A DNA stretch of 64,000 nt from Hermatobates lingyangjiaoensis. Taxonomy: Eukaryota; Arthropoda; Insecta; Hemiptera; Hermatobatidae. Location of the stretch: the NCBI GenBank assembly GCA_026182355.1, contig JAPFBL010000001.1:1736001-1800000 (forward strand). The letters are read 5' to 3'. Positions 1-10,665 of this stretch are shown here, piece by piece. The notes beneath the pieces were generated by a model. That model was not told the DNA's origin, did not search any database, and saw nothing but the letters and a program-made list of their open reading frames with translations. The stretch's first letter is position 1; each line of letters begins with the position of its first letter. The position numbers were made by a program, and so were the translations under genes.

Positions 1-1300
1 GAAATCCTACTTTAAAATTACATAAATTAAACTTTAAACTTAGAATTATAAAAGAAAGAACAAACACTGACATTTCTCTATAATTTGGTATTATGCCGTA
101 CTCAGGAGAATAATAGAATAAAGAAAATTTTTAATTAACAATGGCATTCCAAATAGACGCATAATATTAAAAAAAAAAAAAATAATAGAATAAAGCACTC
201 ACTCTAATGATAAATCTTATCAGAAGGAGATTAGAATAGAATATGACTCTAGGTGACTCTATACGTGACTGTTCACTTGAAAAACTGGCAGCATTTCATC
301 TTCTCTCCTAACCTCCTCCTCATGACGAAATGTGGCTAGAAATATTGATTCTAGAAAGAAATCCCCCGAGGAAAAAGTCCTCTACAAACTCAAACAGCAA
401 ACAGCATTTTACTTGACTATATTTTGGTAACATTCATTAGGTCAGCAATATTTCTAATCTGAATCTCAAAAACACAAACAACACATATATTTTTATGTTC
501 TATATAAAAGAAGAAGAGAAAATGATTAAGAAGTATTTTTATTGGCAAATAAAAATGTTTATACTATTATCATTCCAGATGTTTCTTTTATTAAAGTCAG
601 GTAATGTGTTTATTATGCCATTTTTACTTAAGCATGTACCACTGCATGCAAGTATCCGATACAGAGATATCAGTATTAAAACTTCACTAGAAAAAAAGAA
701 TATGAAGTACAATTGTGCCTTAAATTAAACTCCTCTTTATGTCGTTTCTTTAAGATTTGTATTCCGACCAAAACCAAAAAATCTGATTTATTTTATGGCG
801 TATATTTTTTTTTTTTTTTTTGCATAAAGGTAGTGTTGAAAGGTAGTTTTGAAAAAAGAAGTTTTCAAACTGTCGAAATTCTTGAATCAAGAGTTCAACT
901 TCAAGAGTGATAGTATTAAAAAGGACAAAAGAGTATAGCCGTCAAAATAACACACTTTATGCAGGTATCATAAAATGGTTTAAGCCACTATATTACAACA
1001 GAAATAATTATATAAACCATATCATATAATTAACTATTCATATTTCTAAGACAAATTAAAAATTTTACATATATTTATTTTTTGTAATCAAACTACGGAT
1101 TAATCTTTCTAATTAAAAACTGGTTGTTTATAATACTTATGATGGTTTCTTATTTTAAAGAATACATCAAAACCATTTGAATTAATTTGATTTCAAGATT
1201 TTTCTAAGTTGATATAAAAACATTCACAAGCTAAGAGAGACAGAAAATTACAAAGTTTACTACAGTGAATGAAAGCTGAAATGTACTTAAATAAATATGT
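1..1300. other. AT-rich stretch without supported features
   Basis: Contains an A-run at about 169-181, a T-run near 807-822 and scattered short open frames of under 80 codons. None of these resembles a known protein or has a plausible start context. No repeat or structured element is recognised here. Confidence 0.5.
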
Positions 1301-1309
1301 AATGTATGG

Positions 1310-1865
1310 AACTCCAACGACCAGCGAATATAACCGCGCACTATAGTGCACGTCGTAACTAGCAGTTCCAGACCAGAGGCCTTCTACTGCTTGATTACTG
1401 TGCTACTATAATTTGGAATGTCAGTAATTCATGTCGGATATTAAGTTAGTCTGTACAGTAATGATGTTGTATTCGCGGTCATGTGGTCTTATTAGTCATA
1501 GTTTTCAATGTTTTTAGTCATGAGCTGGAAAGGTAGTCAGATAGTCACTGGATGAAGTAATTATTCATTGAGGTTGAGGAAGGTTAGCGACAGGATTTAG
1601 AGTTTGTACAAGGAGGTTTGGATGAGTAGATAGTTTGTTGTCTTCATTAGTAGTAAGTCGGGTGATGTAGCTATCTATGGATTCCATTTTCAAATGATGG
1701 TGAATATCAACATTACGGGCGTACCAAGGAGCCCTGGCTATAAGGCGGGCACACTTATTTTGAACAATCTGGATACACGCCTTGTTCGTTGACATGGAAC
1801 TCGATCATTAAACAGAATTAAGTAGGGTCTGTTTATGAGTAGTGTAACAACAACAACTTTTTTAA
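1310..1865 (-). pseudogene. LINE (Jockey/CR1-type) reverse transcriptase C-terminal remnant plus 3' UTR
   Basis: On the minus strand, 1795-1565 reads as the end of a non-LTR retrotransposon reverse transcriptase. The phrase QIVQNKCARLIARAPWYARN followed by DIHHHLKMESIDSYITRL matches the well-known thumb-region pattern (VQNKxLRxxxxAPWYVRN...LxI.TVxxFIxxL) of Jockey/CR1-clade LINEs. It ends with an HPNLLVQTLNP-like tail and a stop. Just upstream, in a shifted frame at about 1800-1850, a LLINRPYLI-like piece resembles the preceding 'tLIRPvLtYG' segment, so the copy is frameshifted as well as truncated. The sequence down to about 1310 is probably its 3' UTR and contains a 12-bp palindrome, GCACTATAGTGC, at 1338-1349. 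No poly-A tail or target duplication was found. The family call is from residue pattern only. Confidence 0.72.
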
Positions 1866-1979
1866 AAAACAGGTAATTTTGAAAGAAAGTAAGCCTAATT
1901 ATTGTACAACATTATGCGTTAAAAGTGTTAATTATTTTTATAATGATTGTTGAATAAATAGATAGGAGGAGGCGCATTA

Positions 1980-2260
1980 TGTAGATATTCGTGGAAGTGC
2001 AAACAATGGACGGGATTGCCTGGAGCGGGGGGTGGTATAATGAACCGGCATCCCCTATCGAGAGGAGAATAATTAATGAGGCTGTGTTTGTCTGTTGCAA
2101 GGGTAGTTGGCAGAGGGCTGCTGGGTCGAGGCAAATGTATTCATAGGGTGAAAGGGATGGCTACTAGCAAAATCCAGCGTCATTCGAAAAGTTCACACCA
2201 ACCCTGTTCAGCCCCGTCAGCATGATTGAATTTATTCGATAAGTTCATTAGTAAAGCTCA
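1980..2260. promoter_or_regulatory. GC-richer unique island 1 (candidate cis-regulatory DNA)
   Basis: This segment is clearly less AT-biased than its surroundings and is not similar to any other part of the window. It holds short open frames on the minus strand that look accidental. It is listed as a candidate conserved non-coding or regulatory island purely from composition and uniqueness. Confidence 0.28.
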
Positions 2261-2770
2261 CTGAGTAAAGGAAGAACTAAGAGGTCATGCATTTGCGTTA
2301 TGACTTTATGCATGTAGCATGAATATATGCATTTCCATTACGTGTAAATAATAATAATAATATTTATAGACAATAATATACATAGTTGTTTATTCAAAAA
2401 ACATTTGTTACAAAACATTCATAATGCAGATTATGACTAAATTATGACAAGCCATTATATATACTTATATATAATCATGAACAGAATTTTACTTAAGGTT
2501 CTTCGGTCTAAGAAACATCAAGATCAATAGTATATACAAAACAGAAGGCAAAGAATACCCTGGCACTATACATACAAAATATTTAACTGGGCGACGATCT
2601 CTCTGATACATAAGACAAGATTGACAGCCTCAGATTTTTTTATGTATATTCCTAATGAAAATTCCTGAATACTACTTAAATATGACCGAATGATATATGA
2701 ATTGCTTTACCGAGGTAATATGAAATTATCAAAAGGCAAAACCAACTTTAATAAGTGTCTATTTGCCGTC
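2261..2770. other. AT-rich stretch without supported features
   Basis: Holds a short run of ATGCAT-like words near 2286-2335 and a short (AAT)n at 2348-2362. Nothing else is recognisable. Confidence 0.45.
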
Positions 2771-2774
2771 TCTG

Positions 2775-2895
2775 AACCAGTGCGCTTGGTTTCCCTCTCT
2801 TATCTCTCATGAAGGCGGTTCAAACCGAAAATTAGAGACTGTAAGTGTGTTCTTTTGATTTCTCTATGTTTCATTGTCTATATTGAACTATATAT
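2775..2895 (+). mobile_element. Penelope-like element tail, family C
   Basis: About 120 bp that recurs at 47.1 kb (about 47097-47215) with high similarity and, more diverged, at about 3440-3565. Each copy has a CGCTTGG or GCTTGG phrase, a TCTC-CTGAAGA-type motif, a short stem-loop, AATT, GAGA and then a T-rich stretch ending near TTGAACT. It stops at a (TA)n run. The layout matches the non-coding terminal segments of Penelope-like retroelements. The family letter is mine and not a database name. Confidence 0.6.
2805..2838 (+). ncRNA. Hammerhead-ribozyme-like motif (family C, copy 1)
   Basis: Reads as stem I TCTC, a mutated core ATGAAGG (consensus CUGANGA), an extra C, stem II GGTT/AACC, GAA, stem III AATT, an unpaired A, then GAGA closing stem I. 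Stem I pairs perfectly over 4 bp. Two core positions are altered, so this copy is unlikely to be active. Confidence 0.45.
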
Positions 2896-2908
2896 ATATA
2901 TATATATT
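2889..2908. repeat. (TA)n microsatellite
   Basis: A pure TA run that directly follows the family C Penelope-like tail. Confidence 0.9.
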
Positions 2909-2909
2909 A

Positions 2910-3047
2910 TTTGACTGTCGTCCTTCCGTCAATTAGCTTCGTCTCCTGAGGACGACCGCCATTAAGGTCGAAATATTGAAAAGTGAGTCTTTGTTATGTC
3001 TCTGTCTATGTGTCACAGTTCATTTCCGTCACCGTTTCCGTTTATCA
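2910..3047 (+). mobile_element. Penelope-like element tail, family B
   Basis: A single-orientation copy of a tail found again, reversed, at 38971-39117, partly at 38641-38715, and as a foldback at 46768-46915. Its centre (about 2939-2986) has CTGAGGA, an extra C, a stem-loop GACCG...GGTC, GAA, ATAT, then GAAAAGTGAG. In the 39-kb copy the outer stem pairs at five of six positions; here it is weaker. It ends with TTTATCATGG running into (TA)n, a junction shared with the 39.1-kb copy. Confidence 0.6.
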
Positions 3048-3111
3048 TGGTATATATATATATATCGTATATTTATCAATGATCAAACCACAATAAGTAA
3101 TGGGAAAACAA

Positions 3112-3154
3112 GACTAAGATCTTTCAACCGTAACAAGCGGTCTTCGTCAGAGTC
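3112..3154 (-). ncRNA. Hammerhead-like motif (family A, copy 1)
   Basis: On the minus strand: stem I GACT/AGTC (4 bp, perfect), core CTGACGA, an extra A, stem II GACCG/CGGTT with one G-U pair, GAA, palindromic stem III AGATCT, and unpaired T before stem I. All conserved core positions are present. The extra residue after the core departs from the textbook hammerhead. Confidence 0.5.
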
Positions 3155-3167
3155 AAAAACCCAATTG

Positions 3168-3318
3168 ACCATAGAGAAAAAACTGACTGAAGAAAGTCAT
3201 AGTATCCTAGGACACTTGGACTTCCGTCACCATTAGGAGGGGGTAGTAAGCAATTAGAGACACACCGAAAATTAGAGAAAATTTATTTTAACAGGAGGGA
3301 ATTCTGTTAGCTGAAATT
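3168..3318. repeat. 151-bp direct repeat, copy 1
   Basis: Identical base for base, by eye, to 3660-3810. It sits between the arms of the family A foldback element. It includes phrases CACCGAAAATTAGAGAAAAT and CAGGAGGGAATTCTGTTAGC; the latter occurs a third time at 4336-4359. Confidence 0.9.
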
Positions 3319-3373
3319 CCCATTTCTTATTGTGGTTTGATCATTGATTGTTATTTCACGTGTTTATGTGAAA

Positions 3374-3379
<6 letters not shown>

Positions 3380-3420
<41 letters not shown>

Positions 3421-3436
3421 CTTATATATATAATAA
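3380..3436. repeat. (TA)n-rich microsatellite
   Basis: Long TA run with minor interruptions, lying between the family A foldback element and the next Penelope-like tail. Confidence 0.9.
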
Positions 3437-3439
3437 GTT

Positions 3440-3568
3440 ACTTGCCGTTGCGTCTACAACGTGCTTGGCCACCTTTTCTCTTTTCTCCTGAAGACGGATT
3501 ACCCGAAAATTTGAGTCTGTAAGTGCGTTTCCTTACTCTGTGTGTTACTCTTCTTGAATTTTGAACTC

Positions 3569-3570
<2 letters not shown>
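3440..3570 (+). mobile_element. Penelope-like element tail, family C-related, with hammerhead-like core
   Basis: Diverged relative of the 2775 and 47097 copies. The core at 3485-3515 reads CTC, CTGAAGA, C, GG...CC, C, GAA, AATT, T, GAG, with a 3-bp stem I (CTC/GAG). It ends in the (TA)n(TG)n run at 3571-3622. Confidence 0.5.
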
Positions 3571-3615
<45 letters not shown>

Positions 3616-3622
3616 ATGTGTG
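3571..3622. repeat. (TA)n(TG)n compound microsatellite
   Basis: A TA run turning into a TG run, immediately 3' of a Penelope-like tail. Confidence 0.9.
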
Positions 3623-3659
3623 ACTAACAAAAGTGATTCAACGAACAAAATAGAATAAA

Positions 3660-3810
3660 ACCATAGAGAAAAAACTGACTGAAGAAAGTCATAGTATCCT
3701 AGGACACTTGGACTTCCGTCACCATTAGGAGGGGGTAGTAAGCAATTAGAGACACACCGAAAATTAGAGAAAATTTATTTTAACAGGAGGGAATTCTGTT
3801 AGCTGAAATT
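3660..3810. repeat. 151-bp direct repeat, copy 2
   Basis: Exact match to 3168-3318, but here without the flanking inverted arms. Perfect identity in otherwise decayed DNA suggests recent duplication or gene conversion. Confidence 0.9.
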
Positions 3811-3924
3811 TATTACCGAAAATTTTATGAAAATTCGGGAACTTTTTTATTTCATAACTTTTTATTATTTATTTTAATTTTCTCTTGTTTTCCCTATTTC
3901 ATAAAGCAACAGTGTGATAGTACT

Positions 3925-4045
3925 CCTGGGAAGGAAACATCAATCTTAGCTAACATTATGTACTGTTCCTCACTTCCTAATGAGGACTAATGTCGAAATA
4001 TTGTATTGTATTTTTGTGTTCCTTCTGTTTTTGTTTTCTCTCTGG
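3925..4045 (+). mobile_element. Penelope-like tail, family J (weak)
   Basis: Holds CTAATGA, G, GAC...GTC, GAA, ATAT at about 3980-4006, the same order of parts as the other tails, but with a core mutation and no pairing outer stem. It is probably another decayed Penelope-like terminus. Confidence 0.35.
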
Positions 4046-4335
4046 AAAGTTATTGCATATATATGTATTAGTATTTACAACAGTCAAGTTCAAAAACTTT
4101 TAATTCTTCAATATGCACTTAACATCAAATGTTCTACGTGAGGCGTAATGATTATATGTAACTAATACAGCTGGTTATGAAACAGGGTATGGCGACGTCA
4201 TCCTTTCTTTGGTTTTAGTCTTAATTAATGATTTAGTCATAAATTTTCTCATCAAACAGTCATAGTAAATAGGAATACTACTAAGGATTATTTACTTTGC
4301 GGTGAGGATGATTGGTGGACATGGAAGAAGGCAAT

Positions 4336-4359
4336 CAGGAGGGAATTCTGTTAGCTGAA
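4336..4359. repeat. 24-nt third copy of the 151-bp repeat's end
   Basis: Matches the last part of the 151-bp repeats, GGAGGGAATTCTGTTAGCTG plus flanking bases, after which similarity ends. Confidence 0.7.
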
Positions 4360-4559
4360 TGCTAATTGGGGGTAGTTTGAGAGACAAGGGATTTAGCCCT
4401 GAAGGAGCTTTAACGACGGTCATGATGAGTATCATATAAATTAAGATGTGCAAATTATTAGGCGCAGTAGGCCATTAGAAAAACCCATTTGATCTGCATA
4501 ACAATTATACCTATTAAAAATGAATTCTATTTAGTAAATCCACAATAAGCACTAGTCTA

Positions 4560-4950
4560 ACAGTAAAAGTAACGTTAACGAAGCGCGAAAAATCATTTTT
4601 CGCTGTTATCACTGATTAAGGCCTACAAAAAGTGAATAATTTTGAAATGAATCGCATGCTAGTAGAAGACAGAGATACTTATTACAATGTGAGCAGATTA
4701 CTGGTGTTAGAATGAAAGCAACAAGCGTGATGGGTATTCAAAAGCTGGAGAACACTGTGCCGATTGACACGGCTCAACTCGTGTAGAAATAAATTCAGTT
4801 TGGGTTGAGTCCAGTAAATGTAGACGAGAGACCAGATAGAAGATCAACAGAGGTCTTAGGCAGCTCGCTCAAGAAGAATGGGGGTCTATTTCTGTTAAAG
4901 TTCTTGTCGCTCAGTCACCACCCTCTTCAATACATATATCACTGAAATCC
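4560..4950. promoter_or_regulatory. GC-richer unique island 2
   Basis: Higher-complexity segment, best between 4700 and 4930, with no similarity to other parts of the window and no long open frame. Candidate regulatory island by composition only. Confidence 0.25.
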
Positions 4951-6140
4951 CACTTTTCAAAACACCTCTTTCTCAACGAAGACTAAAATAACTTATTACC
5001 TCAATAAACTTTGAAAAGTATTTTGAAATGCCAACCCAGCTTTTTATAGAGCCATTGGCTTTAAAACAATTACAGGCTCACCTCATCTCAATCAAACCGA
5101 CTGTCAAATAAAAAAAAAACTTAAGAAAATTAAACCTCCTCACAAATACACCGTTTGCTTCTAAAAAAATCCTTTATCGCTCCTCAAGAAAAGAACACAT
5201 GACATTTAAATAATGACATTTTAAAAAAGTTATTTTAAGCATTATTCATACCCACTGAAAAAAATGCCACCACCACTCTCATAAAGTAATATCTAACTAA
5301 ATCTATATATTCACTAGGTCTTCTTAGTTGATATATTCGCTTCTTCAATAATAATTGAAATACCATAAATCTTAGTTCAACTATTATTAAAAACATTATA
5401 TAATTCATACCAAATTTCACTCTATACGTGATATTCACTCACGTGGAAAACACTGTGTAAAAGTTTTCACAAACAAATATTTTGTGAAGAAAGCCATTAC
5501 AAACGCGTAGTGTTTATGAACGTTGCTTTTACAAAGATTTCGAATTATAACACATTGAGGACAATTTTGTTTAATTTTCCAAGCACACATATTTGTTCTC
5601 AAGAATAAAATTGGTATGTTTTTGATGAAATAGTTGAATACTGTCGTATTCCCTTCTAATATTAGCTTTTGTTCCATCTCTGACGAGATGATCACTACAT
5701 TTTTCGAGCTGACCATATTCAACTGCTATCGTTTTAAAATGACCATTTCATTTCCTTTTGTCGACAATTACTGAAATATAAACGAGTAGCAATCAAGCAG
5801 AGATAAAAAAAAAGCCAGAAGTGAGTGAAAGTAAATAAAATCAACTTAAAAAAAAAGAAAAGTAACAAAACTTAATAAAAAAAAAATTAAAAAACATTAA
5901 AAATTACTCTTTGTACAAACATAGTAAGGTAGGTTTCGTTTTACGTTAAGTGCGGCTTAAAATTTAAAACAAGAAAAATAAATAAGTATGCGTAAATTAG
6001 AGTTACGGTAAGTTAGGTCACACAGTGTCCTCCTCTTTTTCCACACCCTACGTTAGGTGTGTTTCTGCCAGCGTTTCTCTGGGACTGTTTTATATTTTGT
6101 TGACTTATTGAACTGGTGAACGTTTATTTTTCATTGAATT
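4951..6140. other. AT-rich stretch; one unrecognised 95-codon open frame
   Basis: Minus-strand 5722-5435 is open for 95 codons and starts with ATG. I recognise no domain; it contains a CxxC (CPQC) and nothing else notable. A-rich runs lie near 5806-5900. It may be accidental in such AT-rich DNA. Confidence 0.4.
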
Positions 6141-6147
6141 TAGAAGT

Positions 6148-6303
6148 ATAAGTATAGCATATTAAATACTACTAGTATGTTTCCACTACGTACTAGCAGT
6201 ATTATGACTCTCGTCATAATGTTACACTCGTAGAACAATAAGATGAGTGTACTATGAAATCATAAATCAGTTAGCTATCCAGTCAGATTTATATGTAACT
6301 AGA
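6148..6303. repeat. Direct repeat flanking a 1.1-kb insert, copy 1
   Basis: About 156 bp that matches 7412-7561 over its whole length with scattered substitutions and small indels. Shared phrases include TTACACTCGTAGAACA and AAATCATAAATCAGTTAGCT. Both copies end at AACTAGA. Confidence 0.85.
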
Positions 6304-6785
6304 CTACCCGTGACCCTTGTGTCACTCAAAAATAATAACAGTAGGTATTGAAATAAATTCACTGAACATGATAGAGAGGGATAATTTTAATTGTTGCTTC
6401 TAGTTATTAAGGCAAGGAAGCAAATTGTTATTCGTCCAAGCTTTTGATATAGTATTCTTAACATGATTCAAGATATATACACAGTAAGTATATTTAGCAA
6501 AATAAAAATCATTTAAAAGTAAAAAAGAAATTATTTTATGACATAATTAAATAAAACTTCAATTCAAGTTATATAAACACTCAAATATATATAAGACAAA
6601 CAAAATTTGTAAATTGAGATACTCAATTTATTTACCTAACATAAAACTACTGGTGAATTAATTAACTTAATTAATGAAAGAAATGTGTCTTTATAATATT
6701 ACCTTAGAACATTCGTATTTTATCTGACAGTTTGTTAAATTTTGTTTCTAAAATTATTCATTTCTAACCTCTAATGTAGTAGTTT

Positions 6786-7290
6786 ACTATATATTTGTTA
6801 CAATTATTTATAATACATTTGCCCTACTGTCATCAGCGAGCACGCAAGCCTCTGGGCTACTCTGGGTCCATGCCTTTATTTTATTACCAGTATTTATATT
6901 TCGGAAATTTTAAATTGAAATTTTTTGTTGCTACATTTATATATAATACATTTTCACTAGTTTCATCAACGAGCATGCAAGCGACTGGCTACCTTGAATC
7001 CATGCCTTTACTTTATTTCCATTGTTTAAATTATTCAAATTTTAAAATTCAAAAATGTATTTGTTACATTTAATTTTAATATATTTGTGCTATTGTCATC
7101 GGCTAACACGAAAGCCAGTGGGCTACCCTGGCTCCATGCCTTTAGTTTATTACCAGTGTTTATATTACGCAAATATTAAATTAAAATTTTGTTTTGTTTT
7201 GTTGTAGTTATATATCATAAATTTGTACTAATCATTGACGAGCACGCAAGACACTTGCTACCCTGGCTCCAATTTTGGGAATATAGTGAT
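6786..7290. repeat. Minisatellite, about 3.9 copies of a 133-136 bp unit
   Basis: The anchor phrase GAGCACGCAAG (or variants) recurs at about 6838, 6971, 7104 and 7240. In the first three units it is followed by CTGG-CTAC, TCCATGCCTTTA and an AT-rich half; the last unit is cut short. Units are clearly homologous but well diverged, so the array is old. Confidence 0.85.
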
Positions 7291-7370
7291 AATTTTCTTT
7301 TATTTAACATTATTCAGGTAATAAATAATATATATTTAATTTCAGGTCTCTACCTCCACGGAAAATAGGT

Positions 7371-7391
7371 GAACAAACAAACAAACAAACT
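7371..7391. repeat. (AAAC)n microsatellite
   Basis: Five or so tandem AAAC units near the 3' end of the preceding element. Confidence 0.85.
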
Positions 7392-7411
7392 CACGAACTT
7401 TATATATAGAG

Positions 7412-7561
7412 ATAAGTATACTATATTAAATACTGCTAGCATGTTTTCACTATATACTAGCAATATTATAACTCTAATGTTACACTCGTAGAACATTATG
7501 ATTAGTGTAATACGAAATCATAAATCAGTTAGCTATCCGGCCAGATTTATAAGAAACTAGA
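7412..7561. repeat. Direct repeat flanking a 1.1-kb insert, copy 2
   Basis: Homologue of 6148-6303; see that entry. Far too long to be an ordinary target-site duplication. Confidence 0.85.
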
Positions 7562-7769
7562 ATTCTTTGATTAGATTCTTTGTAATGACGATGAACAATA
7601 ATCTAATTAGTGTAAGTAATGGCAACTGCAAAATGAAGACTTCTCAATATTTCTAACAATCAAATTGAAATATTTGAAACCGTTCTTCTTTAGACGGATA
7701 TCAGGTCATATTCTATATAAGATGTCACAACATCATGAACTGAATAAAGATCAGGCAGCTGAGGAATAG

Positions 7770-8270
7770 AAATCAATCAATTAATGAAGTGAGGAGGGGA
7801 GGGGTGGAGAGAGGCTTTGGATGCTAGGGTGGAGTGTTACCAAATCCTTAAGTCACGAGACTGTCGACCAACCAGCCCACTTTCACCGGTCCATTTAATA
7901 TAGGACGAGCAAGTGGCCGCGTGGCCCTGCTCCGATAACAATGGACAACACTTAAGATAATGTCTCCCACCAACAACCTGAAACAACGGAGTCTCCCTTC
8001 CTACTCGTGGAGGCTCTTCGCTTACTATTCGTTAACTTACTGAAATATATGTTAACAATTCAATAACAAAAACTTCTTTAATGATATTACTAAACGAATT
8101 ATACCGAGTTATCAAATATCTAATTTTTGTTTTAATAGAAACGTGTGAAACCTCTTATTTAAGAATACTGCAGACAGTCTCAGCCAATGGCCCCATAAGT
8201 CTGGTGATGCCCAACCCAAATAAATCACTAATACACCCCTAACGCGTAGACACACAATGGCCAACGTGCT
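7770..8270. promoter_or_regulatory. GC-richer unique island 3
   Basis: High-complexity, single-copy segment with GA-rich DNA at its start (7785-7820) and a SOX-type word AACAATGG at 7937-7944. No coding signal. Candidate regulatory island; motif matches of this length occur by chance. Confidence 0.3.
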
Positions 8271-9880
8271 GTTAAATATTATGAAAATGAATCATATGTA
8301 GGTCACATTTATACATTTAAACTCCACCAAAGTGTGTTTTTTTCATGCCTTAGAACCTTCTGTTTTCAATCCAATTCAATTATATATCAACCGTTTGATA
8401 GAAAAGGTGTATGGTAATTGCAATGGAGATTTGGTCAATTTTCTAGGTTGAAAATCAAACAGTTTGATTTAGAACTTAGAAAACTAACCCAATGTCGATT
8501 CCTTACGTATAGATATTTTACATAAGATCGTGGAATAAAAATTCCCGTCTTGATTACAATAACTACCTTCAAAAGGGATGAATACACTTTAATAGTCACA
8601 ATGGACACTGAAGAGAAACAGTTACTTGGTCCAAATATTCTAATCCCATTCTGAATTTTTTACAATCGTTTAGACACTGATTTTTTTTCACGAGTTTATT
8701 GTGACTTGAGGTATAAGAGTTCATAACTAACCATAGCCTTTTCTCAGTGAAGCTACTCTCACGATTTGATCCACTAGTGCTGAAGTTTTAAAATTGTCAT
8801 ATTATTTCCTTCTATTGGGATGCCCACCTCCAATGAGTGCTCGGGGTCACTCAATTTACTAATTGAGTATATTGAATTTGGGACTAATACGCTTACTTCC
8901 CATAAATACTCTAGGATTTATGTTTTTTTTCCTCCAAAGTAGTACCCCTACTTGGAGGGAGTTTATTGTAATATTTTCACATATTCTATTTGTTATATTA
9001 CATGTGTATCGTTACACTATGTTATATGAAATCTATGTTATTTATGAATTTGCAAAAACTATGAAATGAATTTGTTATCAGTTCAATTTTGCTTTATGAC
9101 CAGGATTTATGTATAATGATATGTATATGTATAATGTATGAATGTATAAAAGTAGTATTCTTCATTTATTAATTATACGTGTCTATTGATTAATTAAACT
9201 TTATAGTCCAAAAAATAACGCTCCAGATTACACAACATTATCAGAACAATAAAATTACTGTCTTCCCAAGATTAATAGAAATCGAAAATAAGATGTAATC
9301 AACATGATTGAACTTATATAAAAATAATTTAGGTTTTAATATTTAATTAACTAAAATGAAAAAAGATTTCATTTTAGAGTGGAACTAAAATAAAACACCT
9401 TATCGAGAGGTATTGTCGGTCAAACCTGAGAGCCGGTTAAGGAAATAATTCCACCCCAACAGGTGATGTAAAGGATGTGGATGTAAATTTGAGGAGTAAA
9501 ATGTAAAACTAATGAGAGACAGTTTTGAGCCGTAATAACACTTTTCAATAGTCTCTTTTGGATAGATAGAAAGCTAATTGTAAATTTTCAGTACGAAGCT
9601 GGATCTAGCTAACAGTTAATACAGATTCTATATTAGGAAAATTCTATTTAAACAATGTAAATTAGAGGAGAAATTTGCACAACAATAAATTGCAATATAG
9701 ATCATATAGGAAAAACACCTTGATACTAAATGAATTTATGATTAAATCAACAAAAAAATCCTTTGTGTGTGTGTTTTTTTGTAGTAAAAGGTAGTATGGT
9801 ACATATTTATTACTGTCAATAAATTTGACAGAAGGTTAAATGAGATAAGGTAAAAAGAACTGAAGGAATATACTGCTACG
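8271..9880. other. AT-rich stretch without supported features
   Basis: Contains a 68-codon open frame at 8863-9069 on the plus strand with a hydrophobic, low-complexity product. I do not regard it as a gene. Nothing else is recognised. Confidence 0.45.
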
Positions 9881-9889
9881 ATATTAATG

Positions 9890-10160
9890 GTGGATGGAGA
9901 GTTTACATTCACTTTAATATGAGAGCAGGAGTCACGCTGATTTATTACGAACTCAAGAGTCCTGCAAAGACAAGCAATTCAATTGGAGTCTCTAAATGGA
10001 CGTCAGCAAAAGTGAAGCAATTGTCGTCAGAGCATTAAGTGTTTACTGTGGAAGAGGGCCAAGAGATTGGAGAGCGCGTGCGACGTGTGACCCGCCCTAG
10101 CCGTCTTATTTATTGCCTCCAGACACAAAATTAATTTTCAATTCCTTAGTACAACTCCTT
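9890..10160. promoter_or_regulatory. GC-richer unique island 4
   Basis: Composition shifts sharply to mixed sequence, with a GC-rich core near 10050-10105 including GAGCGCGTGCGACGTG. No open frame or repeat explains it. Confidence 0.28.
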
Positions 10161-10462
10161 ACTCCTGCTTTAATTAGCAACACTAGAACTTCGGGGCAAT
10201 CAATAAATTCTACCAGTCCTATTTCCAACGTCAAATTGTAAATAAGTAATCCATATTAAATTAATTGAATCAATTTTTCATAAATTGAATGCAATAAAGA
10301 TTATTGGACGGTATGAGCGGTTTTAACAAAAGAGGAAGAAAGGTGAATAAAATATTACATGGTTTCACTTCAACAGTCTAATCAAGTGTTGGAATTAATT
10401 ATACAGGTACCACACACAATATAATTTAAATCAACAAAACTCGAGTAACATACATTCAACTT

Positions 10463-10537
10463 TATAGTACGCCCATTATAATAAACTATATATTAAATAT
10501 TATAGTACGCCCATTATAATAAACTATATATTAAATA
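10463..10537. repeat. 38-bp tandem duplication
   Basis: Two adjacent copies, 10463-10500 and 10501-10537, of a unit starting TATAGTACGCCCATTATAAT. They are essentially identical. Confidence 0.95.
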
Positions 10538-10665
10538 ATCCTTTAAATGGGTTACCAAATTTTGTCAATTATGATGGAATATGATTGGGATGACTACTAA
10601 GAAAAACTGTGAACGCTTGAAGAATGACTAATTTGGAAGAATGAATGACTATCATTCAAGTAAAC

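Larger units (their letters stand above)
3076..3383. mobile_element. Foldback Penelope-like element, family A (copy 1, internally deleted)
   Basis: Inverted terminal copies of one tail lie at 3076-3165 (minus orientation) and 3318-3383 (plus). The shared inverted part is TCAATGATCAAACCACAATA and onward to 3105, mirrored at 3318-3347. Only the right end carries the extra TTTCACGTGTTTATGTGAAA-type hairpin. A 151-bp segment between the arms is repeated exactly at 3660-3810. The arms carry the family A hammerhead-like motif. The same head-to-head design recurs at 13.5, 35.0 and 38.8 kb. I infer a non-autonomous foldback derivative of a Penelope-like element with inverted terminal segments. Confidence 0.65.
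6304..7411 (+). mobile_element. Unassigned dispersed element carrying a minisatellite
   Basis: Bounded by the two 150-bp direct repeats. It begins CTACCCGTGACCCTTGTGTC and ends in an (AAAC)n tract followed by a TTTATATATAGAGATA tail. That start-and-end style resembles the element at 25.9 kb (CCCGG-rich start, tetranucleotide run, TATATATAGATA tail). This suggests one broad class of retroposon-like element with a microsatellite-like 3' end. No coding region survives. The class is not identified. Confidence 0.5.

Noticed and set aside
3337..3522. Open frames across TA runs (IYIYIY repeats), also at 2976, 16351 and 38988
   Set aside because: They are translations of microsatellites and retroelement tails, not proteins.
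6795..7073. 92-codon frame with an internal repeat
   Set aside because: The apparent protein repeat is the DNA minisatellite unit read through.
6786..7290. CRISPR-like array
   Set aside because: Unit of about 133 bp with diverged spacers that are themselves homologous; eukaryotic minisatellite in a eukaryotic window.
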